Below, piece by piece: positions 23,052 through 34,973 of a DNA stretch of 64,000 bases. The notes beneath the pieces were generated by a model. The model searched no databases. It was not told where the DNA came from and worked only from the letters and a program-made list of their open reading frames with translations. A program made the translations under genes and the position numbers. This DNA is from Hygrophila difformis (Eukaryota > Streptophyta > Magnoliopsida > Lamiales > Acanthaceae): assembly GCA_030278955.1 (NCBI GenBank), contig JAOANR010000009.1, positions 42,048,245-42,112,244 on the forward strand, read 5' to 3'. The number at the start of each line of letters is the position of its first letter. Position 1 is the stretch's first letter.

Positions 23052-23054
23052 TAA

Positions 23055-23577
23055 GTTGAGTTCTTTCAAATATTTTTGGTATTATGAAAATATGTTTTAT
23101 AACGTATGTTTTTTTGTATTTTTGCTGTAATTATATTACTTCACATTATTATTTTCTTTACTTTACTTCATTGTTTGTCAGGCTTTCAATTAATTAATTT
23201 AAACGCTTTTTTTTATAGAAATAAAAGAAAATCAATTCCTGAATTTAGTAATCTACGCTTGCTTTGACAAAGGGTTTAATTTAATGGATTTGGGATTTAT
23301 ATCCGGTAAAATATACGGAATAATTGATTAATCAAACACAAGGATTTAAAACAAACTCTATATCTACTAAATGTAGTCTGCCTGAGTGTATGTAAAATTC
23401 TACTTTGAAAGCATGGGATACTCGGTAAACGGAGAAAAAAATAAATTCTATATATATTTAGAAAGCTTTAAACATTTGAATATCATATATTTAAATAATT
23501 ATGTAAACTCGCTTCTAGATTACACCATTTGTTTCCGCATAAGGAGTAGCCGATTTATGTCTCCTCAAAAAGCAAAC
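23055..23577. other. AT-rich intergenic DNA
   Basis: No gene or clear repeat recognised. Confidence 0.5.
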
Positions 23578-23586
23578 ATTTTTCAG

Positions 23587-24820
23587 GGAAAAAAGACAAA
23601 TAGGTTCATTTTCTTTTCCAAAAATTCAAATCAGTCCTTTTTCTATTTTATTACCAAAACAGTCCTTTACAAATGCTAATTATGTCCAAATCAGTCCTTT
23701 TTTCACTAATTATATTCTAATTGCTGACGTCGCAAGGGTTTTAATTTAAACCTGACACGTGTGCATAATATTAGTCATTTTTCTTTTATCTTTTGCCAAT
23801 TCAGTCCTAAACTTTTGTTTTGTTCTATTTATCCTCTACCATGCACAATCACTCATTTTTATATTAATTGGCCTCCAACCTTTCAAATTATTTTATTTTG
23901 GGTCCAAAACCTTTAATTTTTTATTGTTACTAATCCATTTATCAAATAAATGCTCAACATACTTCCGTAAATAAAATTAAATATCAAACCTCATACATTG
24001 GGTTTGACCGCCTTGTTATTGGGTCTTCGAAATTCCGGATTTTACGGACTCTCTCTAACCACCCGACCATAACCGATGGTTCATTAGTTCTGGTTTCCTT
24101 CAGAAACAATCAGCACAATCATACTTTGTGGACAATAAAATTCAGGCTATTTTTTAATATTTTTAATAATATTTTTTAATATTGTTTTCAATAAAACCAA
24201 GGCTTCCTGTATCCATAACCTTCCAAAAATTCAAGTTAAATCATTTACTCAAACATTGCTACAGCCTAAGGTAGGACGCAAAATAAGATTATGTTGATTG
24301 TTGCTGAAGGAAACCAAAACCAATGAACCATCGGTTGCTGTCGGGTGGTTAGAGAGAATCCGTAAAATTCCGGTACTTGAAAGACACGATAATAAAGCAG
24401 GCAAACCCAATGTATGAGGTTTGGTGTTTAATTTTATTTATGGAAGTATGTTGGGCATTTATTTGATAAATGAATTGGTAATAATAAAAAATTTAAGGTT
24501 CTGGGCCTAAAATAAAATAATTTGAAAGGTTGGAGGCCAATTAATATAAAAATGACCGATTTGGGTAGAGACTAAATAGAACAAAACAAAAGTTTATGAC
24601 TGAATTGGCAAAAGATAAAAGAAAAAGGACAAATATTATGCCCACCTGTCAGGTTTAAATTAAAACCCTTGCCACGTCAGCAATTAGAATATAATTAGTG
24701 AAAAAAGGACTGATTTGGACATAATTAGCATTTGTAGAGGACTGTTTTGGTAATAAAATAGAAAAAAGACTGATTTGAATTTTTGGAAAAGATAATGGAC
24801 ATATTTGTCCTTTTTTTCCC
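23587..24820. mobile_element. Mutator-like foldback element (1234 bp, arms about 550 bp)
   Basis: The left arm (23587 to about 24150) and right arm (about 24265 to 24820) are long imperfect inverted copies of each other around a roughly 115-bp loop. The outer ends read GGGAAAAAA in both arms. Direct copies of ATTTTTCAG flank the element (23578-23586 and 24821-24829). Very long TIRs with a 9-bp TSD are typical of Mutator-like MITEs. No transposase is encoded, so it would need a MULE elsewhere to move. Confidence 0.85.
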
Positions 24821-24854
24821 ATTTTTCAGACTTCTTTTTTTGTAATATAATATA

Positions 24855-25044
24855 CTCCCTCCGTCTCACTCCAAGTGTCTTGTTACTGTTGGGCACGGGA
24901 ATTAAGGTAGAGTTGGTTTGTGAGTATATAGTGGGGTCCACATAGTTGTTGGAGGGGAAAATTATTTCTATTTATAGAAAGAAGACATTTGTAATGAGAC
25001 ATACAAAAATAGTAAGTAGGACATTTGGAATGGGAAGGAGGGAG
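24855..25044. mobile_element. Stowaway MITE (190 bp)
   Basis: The ends are CTCCCTCCGTC and its inverse aaggagggag, with inner inverted blocks ccaagtgtc and gacatttgg. The element is flanked by TA on both sides, the Tc1/mariner target. Non-autonomous. Confidence 0.85.
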
Positions 25045-26864
25045 TAATAGTCTTCATCTACACAGTAACAACAGTTATTTCATCCCAGGAAGCATGCATT
25101 GTTTCCGGACCTCCCTTCAATTAATTATGTCTCACATTCCTTTTTGATCCGGCTCATTACAATTGTCACGTTTCTTTATTAGGAAAAAATTAAATAATTT
25201 AATGACTAAATTCACTCTCACCACATCACTTCAATAAATAAATAAATATATTAAAATTTTAAACACACAACTATTACATCATATATAAATAAATTAATTT
25301 AATTATCAAATTCTTTATAATCACATCATATCAATTCCTAATTTATCTCCATTTTAAACACTAATATATCCTTACATTAATTATTAACTTTTCCCACATA
25401 AAATATCGTGCTAAAAGTTTTGGGACACATTAAGTGGGACCGCGGGAGTAATATATTGTCGTCATATATAGTAACAACAAAACTATCTAACAGTCAGTTT
25501 ACGAGTTACTAGAATTCATAGTCAGATACGAATCATCAAAGGAACCTGCAAATTCAACGGAAGATCGATTCTCACATTAAAAAAATGAAAGTAAAATAAA
25601 ATAACAGAAATAGCCTCAGAACAGACCAAGGAAATTAAGGGTGCTAGCAGTAGTTGCTGACGTCAGGGCAGACATTTTACATACTGAACTCAATTCATAA
25701 ACCATATGCTTGAAGAACAATTATAAAGATAAAATATAATATATGATGTCCCACATAATATATAGTATTGGTCCAGTCAAAATAAGACATTAGGTTAGAT
25801 GAAAAAGTAAAACTTATGCACACAAGTCACAACATAGGGCTATAATATTATAATATAATCCTAGAATTTGTGGTTATATGAGTTTTATGATAAGCTTTAT
25901 GAAGTATTTGACAATTCCTTAAGTGCCATCTAAATTTTGACAATATGTATAGCTTATATGTTATATTTATATATTCTTTGATTTGCCTCTCAATTTGCTG
26001 AACTTTAAAAGACTATGATTTTATAGAGTTTGAGTTTTTCTTTATCAATGTGAAAATGTTGCATGTATTTGAATCCTCAACTTTTCCTCTTATAATAATA
26101 GTGATACGTAGAATCTTTTTAATGTTTAAATATTGATCTTGTAATGTTTACTTTTAAATTTTATTTTATTTTTTGCCTTTTTCTCTTTGAAATGAATGAT
26201 TATTTTATAATAATTTAGGCATTTCAAAACACATCGTCAAAAAATTAAGGCCACGCCTGATGGCATAAAGTCCTTATTATGCGTTCGATCAGTTATATCT
26301 GAACCTAAAATCAAATGGTGTTAATATATAATAAGAAATAAATTACTGGTTCCTGATTTGCTGCAAAAATAAAGTTATGTTACTGTTTTAATTTAGGTAC
26401 TTAACTATAAGTCTATTACACCTAGCACAAACATTTTATTACATAATTTTTGGTGAATCGAGTATTCCAGAACACTGATCCATCGAGTATCTGCATTGAA
26501 GTTAATCATCCCATAATTTTCATCCGTTTCTCAAATGGTGCCATAATTAACCCCTTAATCCTTGCGACACGTCAGCCTAGAAGATCATTAATCTCGGATG
26601 GGATTATTTGAACGAGGATTAGCAAACATATTGGATGGATTAAGTGAACTGCATAATTGTTGGACCCTTTGAGAAATACACGAAAATTGTGGGATTATTT
26701 TGGCTTTTTTTTTTCCGGATATATCATGTCTAATAAAGGGATATCTAGTAACTCTAAAGGTCACCTAAGTACTTAAAAATATTGTACTACTCAATATATA
26801 ATACTCCCCCGTCACAATAGAAATGGTCTATTTGACTTTTTATACTATTCATTGTTCAACTTTA

Positions 26865-26919
<55 letters not shown>

Positions 26920-27376
26920 TCCCCCAATAGGCGGGAATGCGAAAAATTTGAATAAAAATATCGTATTTAACAAATAAAATTGTTTAACTTTATTATGCCG
27001 ATATATTTTCGAAGTTTCTTAAACTATTTTAAGCATTATACGAATATATGTATACATTGTACAACAACCGAGCAATAGACAATATGTTATACTATAAACA
27101 ATAGTCTAAAGGAGAAAAAATAATGAAAGATAGACGACTTTCTACTCACGGCTCTAATGCAGTATATAGGCAAATGAAATACATGAAATCATAGTTGCAC
27201 ACGGTAATTGATTATTTATATTGATTCACCCTATGGCCATAAGAATTAGAAATTTCACAAAAATATAGATATTTCGAAATTAAATTAGAAAAATATAAGA
27301 AAATACTCTAGTGAATTAAAATTTATAAAATAATTATGCTGAAAATATTATTGAATGTACCATTATCATGAATTTC
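25045..27376. other. Intergenic DNA with MITE remnants
   Basis: No gene recognised. A degenerate Stowaway-type right end occurs near 25420-25450 (gggacacattaagtgggacc then gcgggagta). The left half of another occurs at 26802-26862 (ctcccccgtcacaatag). A tta microsatellite occupies 26867-26918. A block at 26555-26665 is repeated at 33090-33180. Confidence 0.55.
26867..26918. repeat. (TTA)n microsatellite
   Basis: About 17 uninterrupted tta units, positioned where a Stowaway-like sequence breaks off. Confidence 0.95.
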
Positions 27377-27381
27377 ATAAT

Positions 27382-27572
27382 TAATAAGGGAAATAATAGT
27401 AAATAGCCAGTATATCTTTTCTCCTTGTAATTAGCCTAGATTAGTGCCATTCATTCCCTCTAATTATGGGAACACTGCTGTACACATTCATTTGTATATA
27501 CTCACTATGTATACCAGTTATGAGAATCACCACATCAACGGTGAATTCTATTCCTTCTCTCCATTCTCTATA
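27382..27572 (+). repeat. 5' LTR of Copia B (191 bp)
   Basis: Starts taataaggg and ends ctctata, directly followed by the PBS. Identical to the 3' LTR except c/t (aacactgctg) and g/a (ctatgtat). Confidence 0.93.
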
Positions 27573-27584
27573 TGGTATCAGAGC
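27573..27584 (+). promoter_or_regulatory. Primer-binding site (tRNA-iMet), Copia B
   Basis: TGGTATCAGAGC with no spacer after the LTR; complementary to initiator tRNA-Met. Confidence 0.93.
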
Positions 27585-27686
27585 ATCTGATTGATCATCA
27601 TACGTTTCTGCACTCTAATCTTCTTTCTTTCTGATCGTGCTCTTCATCCTGCTTTCCTCCTTTCTTTACTCTTCCTCATCATCTTT

Positions 27687-28700
27687 ATGGCAAACCCTAA
27701 CCCTACCTCTGATTCCCTTCCCGTCAACACGATGATCAACATGGTTCCGGTGAAGCTTGATCCCACCACATACCTTGTTTGGCATCGTCAAATTCTACAC
27801 ATGGCTGAATGTTACGATCTCGAGGGATTTCTCGATGGATCCGCTGTTGCACCAGATGCCACCATTGCTGCAGCGAATGGCAACCCATCTCCAAACCCCG
27901 CTTATCAGGCCTGGCGTGCGAAGGACCGGAAACTACTTTCCGTGCTCTGGACTTCGCTATCTCCGGAGGCCATGTCGGAGGTCATTGATTGCAACACCGC
28001 CTCCGCCGCTAGGAAAAATCTGCAGGCGGCTTTCTCTGACTCCTCTGCTTCACGCACACACCAGTTACGTGAGGAACTTCTCTCTCTCCGCAAAGCAGAC
28101 TTAACCGTTGAAGAATACGACCGAAAGTTTAAGGGCCTTTGTGATCAGCTCTCGGCCATTGGAAAGCCAGTTGAATCCGTGGATCAATCGCACTGGTTCT
28201 TGCGCGGATTAGGACTCTCGTTTGCTCCTTTCGCCGACACCCGCTTAGCCCTCACTCCGCTGCCTAGTTTCCGTGATCTCCTTAACCAGGCCAAGCACTA
28301 CGAATCCATGATTCGTGCGATGGAAGGGGCAATGGCTCCAGTCTCTGCCTTCAACGCGGAGTCCGGTTGTGTGCAGCATCCATCGCAGGGAGGACGGGGC
28401 AGAAACAACTCCAACGAGAACTGTCATTCGGGGTGCTTCGACTCCAACAATCAACGCCGATCTGCCGGGGTGCAGCAAGGTCGTTTCGACGACACCCCAA
28501 GGGGCCGGAGGTTCTCTGGAGGCGACAATCGGCAAGGCCGAAGCCGTGGCGGTCGGCCGTACACTCCGCGTTGCCAAATTTTCCGTGGAGAACATTATGC
28601 CGATAAATGTCCTCAATTTCTCCAGGCACGTGGTGGACCTGCTGCTCATCTTACAGAGGCTTTCAATGCCTCGTGCAACATCAGCCATCGGATTGGTATC
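27687..28700 (+). pseudogene. Copia B gag
   Basis: Starts MANPNPTSDS and carries a UBN2-type gag fold (LDPTTYLVWHRQILHM, ELLSLRKADLTVEEY, FLRGLG). The upstream in-frame codons back to 27591 are leader. A Gly/Arg-rich stretch precedes the nucleocapsid knuckle, which reads CQIFRGEHYADKC: the second Cys of CX2CX4HX4C is Phe, so zinc binding should be lost. The frame leaves the pol frame near 28675 and reads into nonsense before the stop at 28727. Confidence 0.85.
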
Positions 28701-29205
28701 TTGACTCGGGGGCCTCCGCTCACATGACGAACCAACAATCTACACTTGAAACCTCCACTCGTACTCTGGTAATGGTTCTGTCATTGTTGGAAATGGCAAC
28801 TCTTTGCCTATATCTCAGGTTGGTTCTGGCTATTTAAATCGTGATATTAAATTGTTGGATGTTCTTGTGGTGCCACATATCACTAAAAACCTTTTATCCA
28901 TCAGCAAATTGACAGCAGATTATCCTGTTGATGTTGTCTTTTCTAATAACATCTTTGAAATACAAAACCATCAAACAAAGAGGGTCCTAGCTCAGGGCAG
29001 ATGTGAAAATGGTTTGTATTTGCTCGATCGGGGTACGCCAGCTTTGGTTGCAACTATTCGTAATAATGCTATGTTAGCAAGTTATTCTTTATGGCATTTA
29101 CGATTGGGGCATGTCCCGTTTGATGTTATTTCTCATTTGAATAAATTGGGACACTTATCTGTTTCTTCTTTATTACCGGATCCTACTGTTTGCTATTCTT
29201 GTTAG
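28686..29205 (+). pseudogene. Copia B protease and integrase zinc domain
   Basis: Begins at DWYLDSGASAHMT, the aspartic protease active site, in a frame different from gag. A second frameshift occurs near 28755, after which the protease C-terminal half (LLDVLVVPHITKNLLSISKL) is readable. The integrase HHCC zinc domain follows (SLWHLRLGH, CYSC). It is interrupted by TAG at 29203-29205, at the position where Copia elements normally have Gln after CxxC, so CAG to TAG is the simplest explanation. Confidence 0.85.
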
Positions 29206-29935
29206 TTGGCAAAAAGTAAACGATTTCCCTTTCCTTTAAATGAAAAACGTGCCTCTAGTGTGCTTGAACTGATTCATTGTGATTTATGGGGCCCTGCACC
29301 AATCTCTTCTTCAGATGGATATAAATATTATGTGATCTTTGTTGATGATTTTTCACGTTTCACTTGGATTTATCCCTTGCGATCTAAGTCTGAATTTTAT
29401 GTCACCCTAGTGAGCTTTCACACGTTTGTTTGCAATCAGTTTTCAAGCACAATTAAAATTTTCCAGAGTGATGGAGGGACAGAATTTGTGAACAACAAAG
29501 TACGTGGTTTCATGTCCACACATGGAATTCATCACCGTTTGTCATGCCCTTACACTCCGCAACAGAATGGCCGTGCGGAGCGTAAACATCGTTATATTTC
29601 TGAGATGGGCCTCTCTCTGCTATTTCATTCTCACGCTCCAGGGTCATTCTGGTTTGATGCTTTCAGTACAGCTGTTTATCTCATTAACAGGTTACCATCA
29701 TCGATTCTACAGAACATATCTCCCTTTGAAGTTTTGTTTGGCTCAACTCCAAACTATGCTCTTTTCCGGCCGTTTGGTTGTCGAGTGTTTCCATACTTGC
29801 GTGATTATGCTCCAAACAAGCTCTCTCCTCGGAGTAAACCATGTGTTTTTTTGGGGTACAGTAGTTCTTACAAAGTTTTTCGATGTTTGGATGTGGAATT
29901 GGGTCGTGTTTATATTACGAGCATGCTCAGTTTGA
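29206..29935 (+). pseudogene. Copia B integrase core
   Basis: Continues in frame after the TAG. The DDE residues are all present: D in LIHCDLWGP, D in FQSDGGTEF and E in NGRAERKHR. The GKR/VYLINRLP and CVFLGYSSSYK blocks follow. A frameshift near 29925 moves the downstream linker and RT into another frame; the sequence read beyond it in this frame (to 30255) is meaningless. Confidence 0.85.
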
Positions 29936-30899
29936 TGAATCTCAATTTCCTTTCCATCATTCCACAACATCTTCTCTTCCGGGAAATCTGGAAATTGTTA
30001 GTTTTCTTGATGGAACAGTCCCTGCTCCTGCTCCAGTCTTGGTGGACTCACCGCAGCCTTCGTCTACTTTACTTGCCGATGATGAGAATGAAACTCCTCC
30101 TCACAATGATGTTCCTCCTGCTATTACCATTCAAGATCATCCACATCAAGAAGACATCAATGATAATATTGTTCCAGATACTTCTTCACCTGCACCTCCA
30201 GTGCGTGCACGACAGCGACGGGCAGCCCCTCCACCAGAGCCGCATCATATGGTAACTCGTGCAAAGGCAGGGATCTTTAAGCCCCGTTATCCGATTGATT
30301 TGTCTTCCACGGCCTTATTATGTGCTCTAACCGCATGCAAAGAACCACGAGGGTTCAAATCTGCCTCTAAATCTCCTGTGTGGCTCGCAGCAATGCAAGA
30401 AGAAATAGATGCTCTACGAACCAATGATACATGGGACCTTGTTCCTCGTCCCAACGATGCCAACATTGTGGGTTCCAAATGGGTTTTTAGAACAAAGTTT
30501 CGTGCAGATGGCTCGGTGGAACGACACAAAGCTCGACTTGTGGCTCAAGGGTTCACTCAAATTCCTGGTGCAGACTTTCACCACACCTTCAGTCCAGTTG
30601 TGTGGGCTGCAACTGTTCGTGTGGTTCTGGCAATTGCCGTTCAACGAGGATGGTCGCTACATCAGCTTGACGTCAAGAATGCCTTTCTCCACGGTATTCT
30701 TGACAAACCTGTCTTCATGGCTCAGCCCCCGGGCTTCGTAGATCTTCGTTTTCCGACACATGTCTGCCGCCTCAAGAAAGCTCTGTATGGCCTTCGTCAG
30801 GCCCCTCTTGCTTGGTTTCAAAGGTTCAGTAGTTATCTGTTTACACAGGGTTTTTCTCAAAGTCGAGCTGACACTTCTCTATTTTATTTTCATAAGTGA
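29925..30899 (+). pseudogene. Copia B reverse transcriptase, first part
   Basis: Linker rich in Pro (about 29990-30240), then RT: AAMQEEIDALRTNDTWDL, SKWVFRTKFRADGSVERHKA, QLDVKNAFLHGIL (first catalytic Asp) and KKALYGLRQAPLAW. It stops at TGA (30897-30899) just before the catalytic YVDD box, where family members continue FYFH-K-x-; CGA to TGA is a plausible cause. Confidence 0.87.
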
Positions 30900-31851
30900 A
30901 CTTCGGCAATATTTCTGCTTTTGTACGTGGATGATATTATTGTTACAGGTGATAATGATACATTGGTTCAAAACTTTATTACTCGGACAAGCAAGGAGTT
31001 TGCCATCAAGGATCTTGGTCCACTGAACTATTTTCTTGGGCTTGAGGTTTCATACACCCTTGATGGTCTCTTCATTTGTCAGGCTAAATACGCACATGAC
31101 ATACTTCAGCGTGCCCAGCTGCTAGAGTCCAAACCTGTCGGGACACCGCTCCCTGCAGGCGTGATTCTCGTCAGTAATGGTTCTCCCTTTTCTGACCCTA
31201 CATTTTATCGCTCTCGTGGGTGCTCTTCAGTACCTAACCATCACTCGACCAGATCTCTCGTATGCAGTAAATCTTGTGAGCCAGTTCTTACAATTCCCCA
31301 CGGACAGTCACTTTGACACTCTAAAACGTATTCTCCGGTATGTTAAGGGGACGATAAACTACGGTTTATCCTTCAGACGCCGTCCTGATTTCTCCATCAT
31401 CGGTTATTCGGATGCCGACTGGGCTCGTTGTATTGAGACACGCCGTTCCACATATGGTTTTTCCATTTTCGTTGGAGGAAATCTTGTTTCTTGGAGTGCC
31501 AAAAAGCAACCCACTGTGGCGCGCTCCAGTTGTGAGTCTGAATACCGTGCTATTGCCAACACTGCAGCAGAAATTGTGTGGCTTTCAAATCTTCTTCAGG
31601 AACTATAGTGTTTTTCCACCTCTCGTCCAGAACTACTTTGTGACAATAAGAGTGCCGTTTTTCTCAGCCAGAATCCAGTAGCTCATAAGCGAGCTAAGCA
31701 CATCGACTTGAATTATCACTTCGTCAGAGAGCTCGTCTCGTCAGGCAAGCTTAAAACTCGGTTCATTCCCTCGCACCTTCAGCTCGCAGATATTTTCACC
31801 AAGAGTCTTCCACGACCAGCTTTTGATTTATTGAGGTCCAAGCTCTGCTAG
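30900..31851 (+). pseudogene. Copia B reverse transcriptase end and RNase H
   Basis: The YVDD catalytic box (LLLYVDDIIVTGD) lies near 30918-30955, followed by the RT thumb. A frameshift near 31210 is followed by LQYLTITRPDLSYAV and RNase H (GYSDADWARC with catalytic Asp; SCESEYRAIA with Glu). TAG at 31606-31608 interrupts the frame where LQEL is normally followed by Gln or His. The homology then resumes in frame (CDNKSAVFL, HIDLNYHFVRE, LADIFTKSLP) to the natural TAG at 31849-31851. Confidence 0.87.
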
Positions 31852-31875
31852 TGTCTACACCCCACGCATCACTTG

Positions 31876-31896
31876 TGGGGGGGGGGGGGGGGAGGG
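31876..31896 (+). promoter_or_regulatory. Polypurine tract of Copia B
   Basis: An uninterrupted run of about 16 G followed by aggg, ending exactly at the 3' LTR. It serves as the plus-strand primer site; a pure G run this long is unusual. Confidence 0.8.
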
Positions 31897-32087
31897 TAAT
31901 AAGGGAAATAATAGTAAATAGCCAGTATATCTTTTCTCCTTGTAATTAGCCTAGATTAGTGCCATTCATTCCCTCTAATTATGGGAACACTGTTGTACAC
32001 ATTCATTTGTATATACTCACTATATATACCAGTTATGAGAATCACCACATCAACGGTGAATTCTATTCCTTCTCTCCATTCTCTATA
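31897..32087 (+). repeat. 3' LTR of Copia B (191 bp)
   Basis: Same length as the 5' LTR with two base differences; followed by the TSD ataat. Confidence 0.93.
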
Positions 32088-32092
32088 ATAAT

Positions 32093-32775
32093 GATATAAT
32101 TTTGTGGGATGTATAAGTATAGTTTGATCAACTATGCAATTTATATAATTTAGTTAATCTATCTAATATAAATATTTATTAATATCATATTATATATAAT
32201 TTCAATTCATAAATTATTTGTTAAGAATAACAATAAATATTGAAGTTATATTTAAATATAAATATAGTAACAATCCGTAAAGTTTTTGCTATACATTTGG
32301 TAGTATTTTTTTTATACATAATACTTAATAAAATTAAATTATCTAATGTGAATTTCACTCAAATTTGGTTCTCCTATAATTTGAAAGTGTATTATATTTT
32401 CATAAAATATCCTTCATTTTTTTATAATGAAAATGGATTGGCTTTTGCTATTGTTTATTATCCAACTTTGACTAATTCTTATAAAACATCTATATAAGAA
32501 AAAAATATAGTCAAGTGAGATCTCGTTAGATTCGTCTCATAATATAGTTTTAAAATACCAAATTTTTAGAATTTTTAGTTGTACACATTTTGAGTTATTG
32601 TTGAATTATTGATCATTAGAAATGTGTATTGGATTGCATGCAGAAGGTGAATATAGGTAGGTTCATGTTCATAAGGGGATTTTGTGAGAGAGAATTGGTA
32701 GGTTACTGTTCATAGGGTTAGATGACTGTTCATAAGGGATATTGTTTTTATATATAGTATAGATTATTATTATTA

Positions 32776-32858
<83 letters not shown>

Positions 32859-33188
32859 TTGGGGAAAAAGGGTCGAGTTTGGTCTTATTAGATTTGTTTA
32901 ATCGTTTAGTATTAGGATAAATATTTTATATAACTTTTATTTGTATATATTTTCAGATATGAACAATTTAAAAAGTAAATTGAATTGTATACAAAAGTAA
33001 AACAAAATATTTTAAGTGGGACGGATGGAGTAAAATATTACCAACAATTGTTGATTTGATAGAGAAGAAAAATGTTTTGAGAGAACTGACGTCGTTAATC
33101 CTCGCGATTAACCTCCGAAGGGATCATTTTGACGAGGATTAGCAAACATATTGAATGAATTAAATAAACTGCATAATTATGAGACCAT
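32093..33188. other. Intergenic DNA with a Stowaway-like remnant and a large microsatellite
   Basis: No gene. About 32505-32645 carries the core of a dispersed MITE family (atagtcaagtg, gttagattcgt, catttgag-type blocks) also seen near 39940, 40110 and 53770. Its right end (gtgggacggatggagta) reappears at 33015-33031, with the tta tract in between. 33090-33180 repeats the block at 26555. Confidence 0.55.
32763..32855. repeat. (TTA)n microsatellite, about 90 bp
   Basis: Long tta/att run with one ttttt interruption near its start. Confidence 0.95.
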
Positions 33189-33402
33189 CACTACAAGAAA
33201 ACAGGGGATTGCCGATCGAAATCGCCGACCGACGGTGTACGGGTCGGATTTACCGACCGGGTTACCGACCGAAACCGTCGGTCGGCAAAAAATAACCGTT
33301 GGGAGAAGGGCCGGGCAAGAGACGACCACATTACCGACCGTGTAGGAGTTGGTCGGGAATACCGACCGGGTTACCGACCGCGTGTTCGGTCGGTAACCTA
33401 GG
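33189..33402 (+). repeat. CACTA terminus and subterminal repeats
   Basis: CACTACAAGAAAAC followed by at least eight copies of gaccgac/taccgaccg or the inverse cggtcggta. Such arrays bind the element's own transposase. Confidence 0.85.
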
Positions 33403-34140
33403 TCGAATTATTTCAACCCCAAATCACTGTAAACGTTCATTTCGCACCCCCCATCCCGATTCACTCCGTCGCCTCCAAAATTCACCGCGCCTCGCCGACC
33501 GCCGCCCGCCGCCGACCATCGTCAATCAAGCACCGACGTGGACTGAGGACGCTCGAGCATTGAATGGAAGAGCAACGCCCTCCCCACGAACCCGCCGACC
33601 CGCTCCCCTTCCCGCCCGATTCCTGCCGCCCAGCCACTCCCGTCACCATCGCGTACCGCCGCCGCCGCATCGCTGCGGACCAGCGCTGCTCTCGCCGGAA
33701 TCCCCTGCCCTCCTTCTCCTCTCCCGGCAGTCCCACCACCACAATCGACCTCCTTTCCCATTCGAGTGCACACTTGAGGTATTCGATTCACTTAATTTTT
33801 GCTCTTAAATTCCATTCGAATGTTGGCTAAGTTATTCGATTGTGTCACTTTGGTTGTAATTTTTTTGTCTACATGGTATTGTGAAATTTGGATTGTGGAA
33901 TGTGTTTTTTTTCTCCATTCGATTATTGATGTGTTGAAGGAAATGCATTTGATTACATTGATCTATTGTGTTGTTTAGTTAGCAAATTCTATAAAAGGAA
34001 AAAAATAGGTTGTTAAAGTTTGGGGCAGCCGGCTGTTGGGACTTAGTATGATATGTAAAGTTTGGATTTTTGAAAATACGGACTTAGATATAGAATCCCC
34101 TCGTAAAGTAGATGATTATCCATATATTATATGCCGATTT

Positions 34141-34238
34141 TGGAGCTCATTTGATAAAGTTATGGCATTTCCAAGTGTTTGTGTTGGTTTGGAGCTCATT
34201 TGATAAAGTTACGGCATTTCCAAGTGTTTGTGTTGGTA
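34141..34238 (+). repeat. 49-bp tandem duplication
   Basis: Two near-identical copies starting tggagctcatttgataaag (34141 and 34190) within an intron-like part of the CACTA element. Confidence 0.9.
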
Positions 34239-34973
34239 TTGTTGTTGTCGATCATATTGTTGGTTTGATGGTGTCAAAGTATGTTATTGTATTGTAGTTC
34301 TTCACTTTTCGATTGCTACATGGCCAAGTCGGTAGTGTAGTTTAATAAAATGCTTCTAGTGTTATTTTGATTTCGTATAAATTTTTTCCTTCTCGTTTTA
34401 ATGTTGAATATTGTATTATTAGACACATTTGGCCACTACTCTAATTTGGAACGCAATATCCAACTCAGCCGACTTACTGCCTCGATTTCATTGGCATCAA
34501 GGTAATATAATTTGATCTATTGCATTAAATCTTCCTACGATGAGTTTTAAAGCTTTACTAAGTCATGGTTTGTTGGAGGCTAATACCATTTATTTTTTTA
34601 GTTTTGTTTATATAATATTCAAATTGTGGGATTTGATTATTTGAAGTGTATCTACAACAGTGGTTTCAGTTATCTTTTAATGGACGTAATTGAAGATAGA
34701 ATTATTAATTCTTAAAAATTTATAATAGTTTATTCTAAAAGATTATAAAATGCATGTTGATTATGTTAATTATTATAATCTTTTCCAAATAAGTTAACAT
34801 AATTACTATCGAAATAAATCCAAATAAAAGATTTTTGATATAATGTGTTTCACTTAGAAAACGAGGATCAAGTGACTATACCCAACCTCAATATAATGAT
34901 TTAGCTGTTAGGTTATGGTGAAAACATTCGATTGATCAATAATATCCAAGTTGTAACCAAATCTTTGATAGGT

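Larger units (their letters stand above)
27382..32087 (+). mobile_element. Ty1/Copia retrotransposon with short LTRs, decayed (Copia B)
   Basis: A 4706-bp element flanked by the exact TSD ataat (27377-27381 and 32088-32092). It has two 191-bp LTRs differing at two positions, a PBS directly touching the LTR, gag-PR-INT-RT-RNase H order and a G-run before the 3' LTR. The LTR ends are TA...TA instead of TG...CA. Small size and very short LTRs resemble the Ale/Retrofit group, though that assignment is tentative. Frameshifts and three internal stops make it inactive. Confidence 0.93.
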
